DNA of 64,000 nucleotides from Histoplasma ohiense (Eukaryota > Ascomycota > Eurotiomycetes > Onygenales > Ajellomycetaceae), in contig JAEVHH010000005.1 in assembly GCA_017607445.1 (NCBI GenBank), positions 1,741,001-1,805,000 on the forward strand, written 5' to 3'. The position numbers and the translations under genes are program-made. Below are positions 1 through 12,700 of the stretch, in pieces. Positions within the stretch are counted from its first letter, which is position 1. Each line of letters begins with the position of its first letter. The notes under the pieces are model-generated. The model was given only the letters and a program-made list of their open reading frames with translations, had not been told where the DNA came from and made no database searches.

Positions 1-3000
1 TGCGTGCTTACTTGCATGCATCAATTTATTTCCAACCATCGTCTCACATCTCATCCCTGTCATCAATGGTGATCAATAAAATTCCAGCTTGACAAGGGCC
101 TCCTTTCGCTGCATCTGTACGCCAAGATTTATGTTGTCTCCCTGGTGTCGATGTGGGTCGACTCGCTTGCCTACAAGACCGTTTTCTTAGTATGCCACAT
201 ATTGGCTTGCGGACCCACCAGGTTCAACGAACCTTGTTGGGACTGAATGGACGTATCTCGCCTCATCCACGTTGTTAAAAGGAGCCGGCTTTAAGCCATC
301 GAAGTCTCGACTCGATTTTCTTTCTCCTTTAGGAGGATTTCGAGACTGGCCAAGGAATGTGGCTTAACTTCGGCGTTCTGTTGATGGAGGAGCTTGATCG
401 CCCACCGTTTTTGGCGGGGCGGGATCAGTTGAAAGCTCCCTTACTTGCATGTGTACGGAGTAGAATGGCAGCCAATCCAGAGCCTCAGAAGTCAGGAGGA
501 GGTGGCTCCTGAGAGCTGGCCTCCATTCATCCTGCACAATTCTCCAGTTTCATAAAGTCATAATCTCTCGAACTGGGATCCAGGAGAGCTAAAGCCGACT
601 TCTCTCTCGTTTGCTATTCGCATCTATTCGAGGACCCACCCCAATCGCTTATTTGGACGAAGGAATCTCAATCGAAACCGCCAAGCAGAAAGTGTCTGTT
701 CAAAAGGGACTCTCTGGAGAGCCCGGACCCTGGGGTCGCCGCTCGTCCATCCTTTGGGCATCGCGCTGTGCCTAGTACTAATCCGGAATGTTGCACTCAC
801 TGGGTGGTTCACAAGTAAACTTGCTAACATGACTCTGTTGCAGTTGAGTTTAACGGGAACTATGCGGAAAACTTTTTGCACCGGACTAAGGGCTTGTTCA
901 TATAACCTCATCATCGCTAACCGCGCTTTTACCCCTCCAGAACTTGAAGAAGACTAAGGAGAAAACCTGATAATTTCCAAACGGCTCCATCATTCACTCG
1001 TGAGCGAGACGTCGTGTCTTGTGGAAATTATGCTCTTCTTCGGTTGAAACATCCCATCACAGCACAGCGCTGCTTCGCGACCTGCCCAGCCGCAAAATGG
1101 CAGTAAATGTGGAAATTGTGGCATTATTACATTGACGATAATGGCGAGCAGAATAATTCCGTCAGTCCAGGCTAGGGTATTGAACCAAGATATGGGTATC
1201 GCATCCACATGTTTGACCAAATAATCATCGCGGTCCGGCACAATGTCAATAACGAAAGACCTGGGGATGATTGTTTTGCCTGTCAAATTGAACTTTCTTT
1301 GGAAGATAGCCAGCCAGCTTTGCGTGTTTTGATACGGTCGTTGATCTGCGACGTGGCAAAACTGTCGAATATGGTAAGGATCTGGTAGATAATTTACTGT
1401 TCATTTATTTCCTTTGTCATGTTTTGTGAATACTCTGTACTGAGATGGCAACAAAGCATGTCATATGTAAGGGATTTTGACCCATTGGCCGAACATGTTA
1501 CCCCAAAACTTTATCTGAAGACCCTTATGATCACAGAAGACATGTATGAAGGATGTCCATGGCTTGTGATTGTCCCTACGTGGTCGGGACATACTTCCCC
1601 TACCTCTAACCGAAGCCAATGGCTGATATAATTTGCATGAAATACCTTTCATTGCAAACAGCCAAGCTGATTGGGTCCAAGTGTGTCCTCTTGCGTGATA
1701 GCATTTCAACCAACAGCTCGAAGACGGCGGAAGGTTTTCGGGGGAAAATGTGGTTGGGCTGAAAAACGGATAAACGATGGACGAAAGGCGCTGAAAAGGA
1801 GGTTTACGGTGGAGAGCTGAATAATGTTCAGGAGTGGCACGATTGTGAAAAAGCAACCCGAGAAATGCCCGGAAATAACCAAAATTTTCAAGCTCAAGGT
1901 CTGCATTCATCAGATATTTTGTTACTTCTACGCAGTCGTCCGATTATTCCTGTGATGTCATAATAAACACAAGCTTGGCGTGAGGCCTCGAGTCGAACGG
2001 CAAGGTCATTCATTGCACATTGTTTTCTCCCCAACCGCGAGGTATTTGCCGATGCTGCGACGAAGGTCGACAGATAGAATGATTTTGACTCCATTGGAGA
2101 AGTTCCCCTATACCAGCAGATACTGCGGATGTTTTCTTGGTTTCAACCGCTTTTGCGAGGCCTGTCTTCGTGCTTCTTCCATCATGTTCTATTATCCAAC
2201 AGTGTTCCTCCTACCACATCGTTTCTCTCCAAACTTTGACTGCACCACTCGCGATGAGCTGCACTAGCGAACTGACAGAACCAGTCAAGTCCTAACGGAA
2301 GCTACCTTGAAGGCAAGCGGTTTTGTCGCATATCAAAGCACAACGCTTTGGCGGCCAGCATTGACCCTGCCTGCCCTCAACTAACCCATAGACAAACCTC
2401 CCATTTTAAAAATAGTGGTCCTGGTGTTGTTCGGTTTTCCCACCCCGCAACCAACCTTAAAGATGGGCCAAAATCCCCAAATTGGGAATTGACTCTGTGC
2501 CGTCCATAGGTTCCGCTCGGTCCTTTCATTGGTATCGAATCGGAAAATGGTCTCATCAACTCTAAGCCATTATTGTTACATCATTCAGAAGGATGAACTA
2601 GTTAGTCATCAGCCAGGCCCGACCAGATTCATCTCGGCGATTCCAAATGGCGATGTTCGGCTTTGAGAAGAGGCGCAATGAGAAAAAAAAAAGAGCAGAT
2701 TCTTCATGCTTCACGGCACTTAGTTCAGGTGTCGAGAGCCAATAGACAAGGCTTCCCCGCGACCGTGTGAGATTCCAGCTTGCCTCAGGCGGCAAATTGT
2801 GGCGCGCATGGCTCTTGGATCTATCAGCCACAGTGATCCACCTCAGACGTTGGCATTGGAGGCTCACGCTATTCCAGAAGCCTGCAGCCGAACATCAACA
2901 AACGTCAGATTTGCTGCTTGAGGGGTCATTGGCCAATTCGCATACGGATTAGAAGCCAGAAGTCCGTTGTCCTTGAATAATCACTTCTCATACCTCGACG

Positions 3001-6000
3001 CCCAAACCTCGTTGTTTCTGGTGCCAACCCCGTTGTCTTGCTGATGCTTGTAAATAACTAGTGGAGTAGTAGGTACTAGGTACGGAGTACTCCGTAGTTT
3101 GTTGTTTATCGACCTCAAGACCTCGTAGCTGGGCTTCAGCCACATCGTTCAAGCGACTGACGGAACGCAGTAACGATTTTCCGCCACTCAGCGGCTGAAT
3201 CTCGCTGCGCAGGGTCTCATTGGCCAGAAGCCGGGTAGTTTGATTCCACATCGACGACCGCGTGCACGGACTGGGGAGATTGTTTTTTTAAAGTGCAACG
3301 GTGCAGGTCAAGCGCCCCACCAGGGACCCACGGGTTGCTTTCCCCATAACCGCAATGTCACCATCGTCATGGGGACTAGGTCGGTTTTACTCGGTCTAGA
3401 CAACGTCAAGAAGCTTATTCTCCTCTTGACGAACCACTGACGTTCAATTCATGCAAAACGAACTCCCGGATCAAGTCGATCGCCCGATTTCCCCTTTGTG
3501 CTCCCGGACCACTGGTCTGCAATGATAATATCCTAAATTTATTCATGGGTTTGAAGTGCAGCAGTTGCGCTCGATGAGGGTGCCATTAGTTTTCTACTTC
3601 CATGTGGCGCGGGGCAAGCTTCCAACAACATCAAATAACAATGGAGAAAAAAATCACCATCCTCTCCATTGATCAATTTCCATAAGACGCCAAGAACCCG
3701 AAGATCTCGAAATGGAAGGAGGGTACGAGCACCTTGGATACTCGTTTCCAAGCTTACGGATGGCACCGGAGTGCTTCATGATATTGAAATCCACTTCGCT
3801 CGTTGCCCTCTGCCCGGAAAGTGACTGAATGGTCCTCAACAAGAATCCGGGCAGGCTCCGGTGTTGCTAACCCCGGTTGCAGTTTGAATGGCAAAAAAAA
3901 CCAATGCTCGTCATCAATTTCTTCTTACATCGGACCAGGTGTGGGAAACATGATCAATGTTTCGATGACTACGAACGAGGCTGGCAGACCACCAGGCAAC
4001 TTGACGAGTATCAGCACAGTTTTGCCATTTAACTTGGAACCTGGGAAGAGCTCTTCGTTGATGTCTCATGGCGTATTCGGACCCAACCCGAAACATCAAA
4101 ATAACGTTGATGTTCCAAAACAAGCATCAAAACGTCAATAATCATAAGCACTAACTCACGGTCCTCACCTTATCCAGATGCACTGCCCGTCGATATCACC
4201 GGTCTTGTCGGAAACCTTCGGTACTTTTAGCATCCGAGGATCGGACTGTGAACCAAAAGATTTATTTATCCAATCGGTCGCGAGGATTCGTGGCTCGGAA
4301 CATTACAAGATCTGCGATGCAAAAACCGAGGTGAACAACGAGCTGTTTGGGACTGCGCGGAGTCTTTTCGTGCAATGAAGCGGTGAACCTTAGGGGAAAT
4401 CTTCATAATCGTTATCATGCAAATATCTCGACGAGTAACACTTTTTTTTTTTGGAAAGAGGGCCTATTTTAAACATGTACGCTGCGTAGAAATTCCTATG
4501 TCCACGATGTTTCCTCCATTCTGTCGAATCTCTTTGGTGAAACTATCAAAACGCTCTCGTAACAAAATGAAGCGGCTGTTTACGTTGGCTTGGCAACATC
4601 AAATAGTCAGTAATCCTTGTTGACCTGGCTATGGATGATGCGCTGATAGTCAGTGCTTTTAAAAAGGGGCAATGCAGGCCCATGTAACATCATGTGAATA
4701 TAGCAGCAAAAAGAGGAGAGCGTCCCCGAAGCCGAAATAATGGTCACCGATTTGCGGTTTCCCCAACATGGAGGAGGCACGTTACGTATACACCTCGTAT
4801 ATTGCGGATTCATGACGAGCATACCGGAAAATATCATTTATTTTATTAGGCGAAAATTGCATTGATCAGAGGTATGCAGCTGCACATTAAGCCAAACGTG
4901 CTCCTCAGCCTTCTTCCACGCACAGCAGCGTTCCAAGCCTGAATGTACTGTACCACTGCTGAGCGGTGGAGGCATCGCATGGCCCGGATGGCAAAAAGCA
5001 TCCATACCCCTGCAAATCCAACATTCTCTATGACGATTGATAACGCGATCATTCAATCTAGCCATCAATTTTTCAACTTTGAATTTCGATCTACCCGATC
5101 AGACTGATGTTTTCCTGGAGCATCAACGCTTGCGCCGAGCTGGTCCATTTCTGAACGAAAGTAGTGGATGGCCTTGCTGGCCATCCAACGCTAAGGGTTA
5201 TGGCTGGCTGAAACGTTTGAAAATCGCATGGAAAACTCCGGGCTGCAAACAACGCCTTTCCCCATCTTTTCTTTATCTTTTTTCTTTTTCTTTTTTTTTT
5301 TTTTGTGTGTGTGTGTGTTTCTTTTTTCCCTCCGAGTGGGAGTCGTTGGGACACTCGCCACACATCACTTGAGCAAAATTTGATAGCAATCGCAGGGGTT
5401 GCTAGCATATTTCGAGTCGCTATCTCCTCCACTGGGACAAAGTTTTGCAGGGAGGGCATTTTCCTAATCGAGTTGCAGCGAATTGTATTCTTCAAAAAGT
5501 ATCCTCGAGACCAAGATGATCCAGAACTACAACAATACAGTTGACCGGTTTCAAGCTATGAAAATGGCGTGCTCCAAGCTTGGCAGCATTCTATCAATAC
5601 AACCCAGTTTAGCCGTCCTGGCAGTGACCAACACCGTACCCTGAAGAAAAATCTCAAGAAAGTTGAGCTAGTAAGGGTTGGAATGGTATCATGGTGAAGA
5701 TTGACAACTTCGAAGGATGCTGAGCAGAGAGCTCTCTCTCCCAAGTCCTTGGAAAACGGGGCCCCACAATCATTGGCTCCAGCTTTCTCATTGATTGTAA
5801 TGTGCCATTTGAAATCTCCACACCTCGTATATCTCGGCATCATCATCCATGATTGGCTGTGCCCGGAAGCTCCGATCTCGACGCTAACTGGTGTTGTCAC
5901 CTTGCTGGCGCCCTTTGTTCTCCAGTCTTAGAATAAAACCTTGTAACGTTCAAGCGGCGCGTGGACCGGGGAGGCCAGGGAGATCTTCCTTCGCTTTGCT

Positions 6001-8466
6001 CGATTTCGTAACTCCCCTTACGGTGCCCTGAGGCTCGTACCACCGCCGGATCCATGCGCTTGAGCCACAATAAGATCAGCAGCAAAAGGGAAATAGAAAA
6101 AGCAATTGCCATCCTGACTTCCAAGTTTGCAAGCTGTTGGCAGCAACGGTTTTGCTTGTATTAACCGCTGGCGATTCGTTTGGAACCATCGTTTTGACCT
6201 GCTCGGACTTTATTTCTTCTTTGGTATTTTTTTGAGTGGAATTCAATGAATATTCTTTTGCTTCCTGTCGAGCACCTCGAAGCTTGCTCGCTGGGTGCCC
6301 GCTCTTTCTCCTGTGATCCTCGAGCCAAAACACAGATGGCAGCCTCGTGGGTTTTCTTAAACCGGCCTCTAGGCTCTACAACAGATCCATTGCGCAGCAT
6401 AACTCGGGCTAGTATTTAGAATAATCAAACCTCGTATGACGACCGTAATGGAGAGTTTGGATATGAAGAAAATTACACCCTTGCTTCTTGAAGACTGAGT
6501 TTCATTCGGGGATGAGCTGGACTCAAAAAAAGAAGAAAAAAACCAACTTCCTTTCTCTTTTATCTCAGCATCATTTATTCCACCATTGAACGTTTGGGAA
6601 CTCAACGAGAATCATTGACGTAGTTGACGTAAATAGCCCGGCTTTGGTTATGTGTCTGAAAATATGTACTGTACCTTGTTGACACCAGCCACCAACCTCA
6701 CCAACCCAACAAACAACTTGTGAGTTGCAACTTTACTCGCAGCAGCCAAAGCAGGGTAGTTAGTTGCTCTCCCCCTTGCCAACAGTTCTATCAACCGGCT
6801 CCGAGTTGGCGGTGATGCAAGAACACCATCACCACAAGCCGATCAGAGAGAGCTGAAGTCAAAGAACCATGCCATTCTCAAAAATGTGTGACGGGGGGAG
6901 GTTGATAAAAAATGTAATGTTGGTAAATCTTCGGTTTGCCGTTTGGGGCCATGGCTATATCCCCATTTTGTTTCCGTCCTTGGAGTGGCAGGGATACTCT
7001 GCCCATTATTCCCAGCTAGTTCGCTGTTGTCAGCATTATCCTGCAGCAGGAGGAAAAGACGACACCGAGCGAGAAAAGAAGAAAAAAAAAGGAAACAGTC
7101 CGTTGGCTGCACCCTGTCACTGGAAAAAAAACGGGGTCAGCAGGACGGACGTACTAACATCGAGGAGGAGTACGCAGTAACTTACCAGACCCCCCATGGC
7201 GTTCGTTTCTTTCATAATTTTTCATTATTCACTCTTATTTTCGAAGAATTTCTTTTTCGCTTCGTCTGCTGGCTCGGCGCAGTGGAATCTTAACCCACGG
7301 CCCTAGCCGCTCGATGGTCAGTCACAATGGTCCGCCTCATCCGTATTTCGTGCACAACATCCATTTGCTAGCCTACCCTTGTTGCGAATCATCACCGCAT
7401 CCCTGTTTTACGATGGCAAAACACAAGTCCCCACGATCTGGAAAGGCGTGCCACCACAAGAGTGACAGCGAACCGGCAAGTGTGTGTGCTTGCCTAACTC
7501 CAGAAGCTAACTGAATTTGTTCGTTCCAAGCCGCTCTCAGCTTGGTGGTTCAGTGAACTCTTTGGTTCCTGTTCTCGTCTCTTTTCTTTTTCCGACCTAT
7601 TAGTTTATGGTTTTTGCTTTTTCACCTTTCTGGGCCTCCGTAACTCTCGCTCCCGTGGCTCGGCTCAGTTGGGTGGGACCCTCTTTTGTGTTGACTTTGC
7701 CCCCTTCCTCGTCTCTGAGTTGGCTTGGATCCCCAAAGCGGACGTAGAAGCGTGTACTACAAGTATGCAGGAGTGTTTCTGCATGTGGTTCTGTATGATG
7801 CACTCCGGTTTTTGGTCTCCCGTGTGTCGGCGCATGTAGATAAGTACATGGTGCGGTACAGTGGTCCGGGCATGTATGTTATGTATGGCATTTGCTCAGC
7901 TGTTATCTCTCCAACTTCCCAGGAGTACATCTGTACATGAATGATACATGATACATGCAGGACATAGGCCTTGCTTTGCAACCTGTCTTCTTTTGCATTT
8001 CCTAAAAAGGGTCCCTTGTTTGATTCTTGTATCAGAAAAGCAGAAGAAACCTCCATTTTGCATGCTTCAAAACGCACCTTGAAGCCTTCCTTTACACGAT
8101 TCAGTTTTTTTTGCCTCGTGTCTCAAAAGAGTCAAGTCTGACGATCTCAGATCTGGTTGTGGAGTCCGTCATCAAAAGAAGGTAAGAAACTTTGATACCT
8201 TAGCCCGGGCCCTAACTCGGGATTAATTTCTTGCACTTGTATCGTCTTGTTATGTCCAGCGGAGTATATGAATCCGACCATGCCCACCGCCCACCCGTGA
8301 CCCATCTCCTTCCCTCTCTCCGCCGTGTACTTGCTCCTGTCTTAGCCATGCCCATATAACATCCTCTCATTATTACTACCCCCTTAGCTGTCTACCTATC
8401 GATATTTCTCCACGAGATCGGATTGGTATACTGGGTTGTGCACTAATTCATCTCTGCTTAGAACTA
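1..8466. other. Gene-poor region upstream of flbD
   Basis: I see no gene here that I can support. Many short open frames exist on both strands, but none shows a recognisable domain or a set of exons joined by good splice signals. The longest (minus strand, 1461-1910) is rich in rare combinations and has no family resemblance I know. The stretch contains one TACGGAGTA word at 454, the perfect double form at 3081-3096, TGTACTGTAC at 4944 and 6665, and a T-rich/GT-repeat tract around 5280-5320. The last part, from about 8260, is C/T-rich and is probably flbD promoter and leader. A long 5' leader for a developmental regulator is plausible, so part of this may be transcribed. Confidence 0.6.
3081..3096. 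repeat. TACGGAGTACTCCGTA palindrome (dispersed word)
   Basis: Perfect 16-bp palindrome made of two copies of TACGGAGTA overlapping by two bases. Single copies occur at 454, 14008, 23849, 24046, 29160, 35668, 35724, 40886, 45141, 47984 and 48388 (both orientations), all outside coding exons. Confidence 0.8.
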
Positions 8467-8501
8467 ATGCTTGCTTAATGCTTGTTTATTCACCGTTCTA
8501 A
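8467..8501 (+). promoter_or_regulatory. Two tiny overlapping uORFs in the flbD leader
   Basis: An ATG at 8467 opens a 3-codon frame ending in TAA at 8476-8478. The last A of that stop is also the A of a second ATG at 8478, which opens a 7-codon frame ending at 8499-8501. Both begin ATG CTT G. No further ATG lies between 8501 and the flbD start at 8627. If the leader is transcribed this far, as is likely at 126 nt from the start codon, ribosomes would meet a stop/restart unit before flbD. Translational control is inference. Confidence 0.5.
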
Positions 8502-8626
8502 TTGTTTGCACCTTCTTCACCCTTTCGTCTGAGACGACGTGAAGCTTCGCCATTATTGGCAGAGCTCTTTAAAACAACTGTTTTATACCTGAGCAAACAT
8601 ATTCTTTTGTCCAATCCCTCGGAACA

Positions 8627-9775
8627 ATGGCTCCGGCTCAACGACGAGGGCCTTGGGTTCCTGAGGAGGATCAGACTCTACTGCAGCTGGTACGCAGTCA
8701 GGGTCCGAATAACTGGGTTCGCATCTCACAACACATGCAATATCGATCGCCCAAGCAATGCAGAGAAAGATTTCACCAGAATCTGAAACCAACACTGAAC
8801 CATGAGCCTATTTCTGCTGAGGAAGGACTGATGATAGAGAGGATGGTGCACGAGATGGGAAAAAGATGGGCGGAGATTGCACGGAGATTGGGGAACCGAA
8901 GTGATAACGCCGTCAAGAACTGGTGGAATGGGTCCATGAACCGGAAACGGAGGGGATTGGCGATTCAGGCCAGAGAGAGGCTTTCGCCATCCTCTCGCAC
9001 ATTGAATGGTCGAGTCGAACCTCCTTATCATCCCATACATCCAATGTCGATGTCCGGCCCGTGTGATCGAAGCCATTATCAAGAAGCCAACTTTGGGGCT
9101 CAAAAACCGTCCTGGGTTGTTTCTCCTCAACGTGGACAGCAGCAACTCTCTGTCAGATTACAGTATCCTCATGCCGACTCGAGAGAACGAAGGGGACCAC
9201 ACTCGCCGACAGAGTACGGATATGGATCTCAGCTGGAATGGTCGAGGCCAGAGGTTGACCATCGATCTCCAACTAGAAGCCAACGCCATCTCAGCCCGAT
9301 AGTTACCTATATGCCTCCTATGCATACGGAATCGGGCGTTATGTTTTCTCCTTCTACGACCTCAGCCGGACCTCCCTCGATGGTTTCCGACCACAATTCG
9401 ATCTGCTCTGCATCGCCTAGAACCGCTACATCCCCTTCGCTAAACCCAATCCCAGTTGAAATTCTCCCAGGGCAAGACCTGCGGCGTAGAGGGAGTGCCC
9501 CAACCCTGCAATCGCCTTCTAGCTCGGCAGGCCTTGACGAAAGTTACTACGATTCGAAAAATATTGAATGTTTTCCGGAACCTGCCGTTCTCCGCCAGTG
9601 GGGCCCAGATATCTCCACTGTGCATTCTCATGAACCTCCTCGACACCAGCATTGGAAGCACGAACATTCCAATTCAGCCCCTCATAACCAGTTTACTCCG
9701 GCCCTGGGGTCGCGAACTCAAGCTCCATCACCACCTCGTGACTCAAGAATGGGACTTCAGACATTGCTAAATTAA
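8627..9775 (+). CDS. flbD: FlbD-type R2R3 Myb transcription factor
   Basis: Single-exon gene for 382 residues. Two Myb repeats fill residues about 6-105: the first carries W10 and W30, with Y39 where the third tryptophan would be, and ends in the helix SPKQCRERFHQN; the second has W81 and the W99-W100 pair with DNA-contact helix NRSDNAVKNWWN. A basic RKRRG follows. The rest is low-complexity, rich in Ser, Pro, His and Arg, ending in MGLQTLLN. From memory the repeats are almost identical to Aspergillus nidulans FlbD, which acts in the nucleus with FlbB to start asexual sporulation through brlA, so orthology is well supported. The start follows a good context (aacaATGg) and matches the family N-terminus MAPA. 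It stands alone between two gene-poor stretches. Two mini-uORFs precede it. The tail past residue 110 is not informative about function. Confidence 0.93.
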   Translation: MAPAQRRGPWVPEEDQTLLQLVRSQGPNNWVRISQHMQYRSPKQCRERFHQNLKPTLNHEPISAEEGLMIERMVHEMGKRWAEIARRLGNRSDNAVKNWWNGSMNRKRRGLAIQARERLSPSSRTLNGRVEPPYHPIHPMSMSGPCDRSHYQEANFGAQKPSWVVSPQRGQQQLSVRLQYPHADSRERRGPHSPTEYGYGSQLEWSRPEVDHRSPTRSQRHLSPIVTYMPPMHTESGVMFSPSTTSAGPPSMVSDHNSICSASPRTATSPSLNPIPVEILPGQDLRRRGSAPTLQSPSSSAGLDESYYDSKNIECFPEPAVLRQWGPDISTVHSHEPPRHQHWKHEHSNSAPHNQFTPALGSRTQAPSPPRDSRMGLQTLLN

Positions 9776-12700
9776 GGAAAAAAAACCTGATTCGATTTAC
9801 AATTTCCTTTGTATACTTTTTTTCAGCGAATCTTTGGGTACCTGCGGAGTAGTTTTTACCACTCTGCGGCTTTCCTTTGTTACGGGGAATTCCCTTCTGG
9901 GCTCCACTAACAGGCATACTGTGATTCTGTCTTCCTTTTGATCTTTTATCATTGCGCCTTTCCTAATACGATGGGATCTTATTTTTTTGCCCCCCAAACA
10001 GTGAGTCTGCATCATCTATCTACATCATGATTGTTCTTGCCATTGTCATTAGCTCTGTTGTCCTTTCAATTTTGGGTTAGGTTTATCTACCAGGGAGTCA
10101 TTTTCTGATTATTCGTATTTGTTGTTCTTTGTTTGGGCTTTGGAGATATGCGGCTTCTAGAAAGCCCCTCCGAAAGCGCCTTTTCCTATCAACCTATTCT
10201 GCACATACATTTCTGCCTATTGCAGTATATATATTTTGTTCTGATTTGTATTTTTTGGTGGGCATTTCATTATGATTCATGGGATTTGCGACGGGCCGGG
10301 TAAAAAAATGTTTTTCAAGGGCTGGCGCCATTTGTTTTTTTGCCATTTCTACACATTTTTAACTCACTTTCCAGTCCCGGTTCACCATTTTTTTTTTTTT
10401 TTTTGGCATTCCATGCATGCTGTTTGTTACTGTCATTGCCATTATTAATGTGTACCAGTACGCGACCCAATTGTACATAATTTAACCTTCAATCAATTGT
10501 CTGATTCGGTAGCTGATTCCTCAGACTTCCGATTTACCCTTAAGTTGTTACTTCATTTAGTTAGCTCGTTTCTCCTAAAGTTACCTTGGTTTGCATTGGT
10601 GCCCGCAGCCGCCACGAAACGCCCCCTAGCTATTCTTACTTTACCCTCAGCAAAAGTGCCGGGATTAAACGGTAATTGAATCTTTGGAACTCAACCACAG
10701 TGCCTAGGAACCATCTCTTTGGTACGCAGGCGGCATTCAAAAAACGGCATCGGGACGAAGCAAAAAAACGGCAAAGCTCGCGAGAGTTAACTTACAATAG
10801 GTCGCCACCTTCCCTCCGTTCTCGGTTTCTGCTCCATTAACCTTCGACCTACCAACATCTCTTTGTTCCTCCCCGTTCCTCGTTTCGCCGTTTCTGCCAC
10901 TCCAAACCGAATAGTGGCTCTCGGTTTGCTGATCTTAGCATATTCAAGGAGCGTGGCTCCAAGCCCCACCTCGGCGAATTTAAATACCCGTTATTGGAGA
11001 CAAAAGCAGTACTCCACCTCCAGTTTCGCCTACCACTCTCAGTTTTTGTGATTTGAAATCCTAGTAGCCGTACCGAGTTCTTGCGCTCTTGCTAAATTCC
11101 AAGGGTCTAAGGGCCAACCTGTACTACGTGTATGTGTATATTTCGTCTACCTGCTTAGCAAGGTCGCAAGAGAGAATCAGATAATCCGCACTATTTCGTC
11201 GCTTTTCCCCCCAGTTAAGTAAACACCATTTTACTTTCCAACGAAGTCAGCCTTTCCCTGTAACACAAGATATATGGAGGAGGAGCATGGAGAACTCTGG
11301 GCAAAAGATTCTATGCAGTGCGCCAAGTCAGCATATATTATTAGGCTCTTTATTAATTATTCTAAAACAAATCTTATTTTGTGATGCTGAGTAATTCAAG
11401 TAGGAAATGGAAACCGGCTGTTGTTTTTGGCATACGTTTGGCAGCTAATGATGTACCTGGATCCATTACCTCCTCAGAATGCCCATTTGGGTTTCTTGCT
11501 TTAGGGCCCGTGTTTGTTATGGTATATATATATATATATATATGAACAAGCTTTTAGTAACCATGTATCTATAGCAGAAGGTTGGGATTCAGCTTCCTTT
11601 TTTGGAATAATGTGTATGGGATAATAGCGCAATGTCTCCTGTCAAGGATGGGTTTGTTGACTACAACATGGGCCTGTACGTCCTACCAGCCCATCTATTG
11701 TCTTTACAACTACTATCAACGGCGAGGGGCTGAGGCTGGGCCTATCACAGAGGCTCGTTATCTCTTAATCTCTTATCTCTATTAGGAGTATCAAGTAGTT
11801 GAACGTGGCTCGGCGATCCCCCGAGTTGGTGTGGCGGTTTTAATTTGTGTACCGGTCCACAAAAGCGTGGGATGTACCGATCCGATTTTTCGGGCTTTTA
11901 AGCAGGTGGTAGGTATGATCAATAGGTAGCTAACTATATCGCAATTCCCTAAGTGGTTTGGGAGTTGCTTATTAACGAAAATATAGTGAGCAAGGTACCA
12001 GGGTCGTTCGAGTGTATACTATCAAAGTCATAACGAGATAGGGATATGATTTCTGGATGATTAGTTTCTCCTTGCTGAATAAACATGGAACGAGAGGGAC
12101 AGATAAGTCATGGGATACATAAGTACAGTACAAGGACTTGTACTTCATGGATGCTGCAAAAATGTGTACTCAAACTCGTGCAAGGTAGTCCATGCTGGTG
12201 CTGTTACACATTGCTTGCACCTTCTTCTAGTTGTAGTGGGGCTGGTAGATGTCGCAGCGCATATAATGGCCCATTCTCCCTCTGGAACCATAGTGTGGGA
12301 GCCAAGGTATGGCGGTTAAGTCCGTCGTGAGATCCATCTCCTCGCTTCTGACCGGCATAGTCGACAAGACGGTCATGGGAAACAGAGTGAACAAAAAAAA
12401 AAAGGTCGTGTAATAAATAGAAGTGATGCTAGCGACCGTATCAAATTGCTATGAGGTAGGGCAGGCGGGATCTTTACTACCAACCCGGAAGAAACGACAT
12501 GGGCAGCGGCAGGTGGGTCAAAGAAAATTAACGAACCCACGTTTTTCAAAGCAGCTACCTTTCCAAGGCATATATTGTCTGTCTAAACAGCGAAGAGAGA
12601 CACATATATATCATTCGTTTTTCCCAATCTACGTGTAAAATGTATTTTTAGTTTGATAGGGGGCATCTCGAATAGAGTTCACGATATGGCCAGCTTTTTG

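Noticed and set aside
990..1286. Minus-strand frame with hydrophobic stretch (TDGIILLAIIVNVIMP)
   Set aside because: Looks membrane-like but has no neighbouring exons or recognisable family; kept out as too weak.
1461..1910. 149-codon minus-strand open frame
   Set aside because: No family resemblance, irregular codon use, and no splice context. A frame of this size is expected by chance in 18 kb on six frames.
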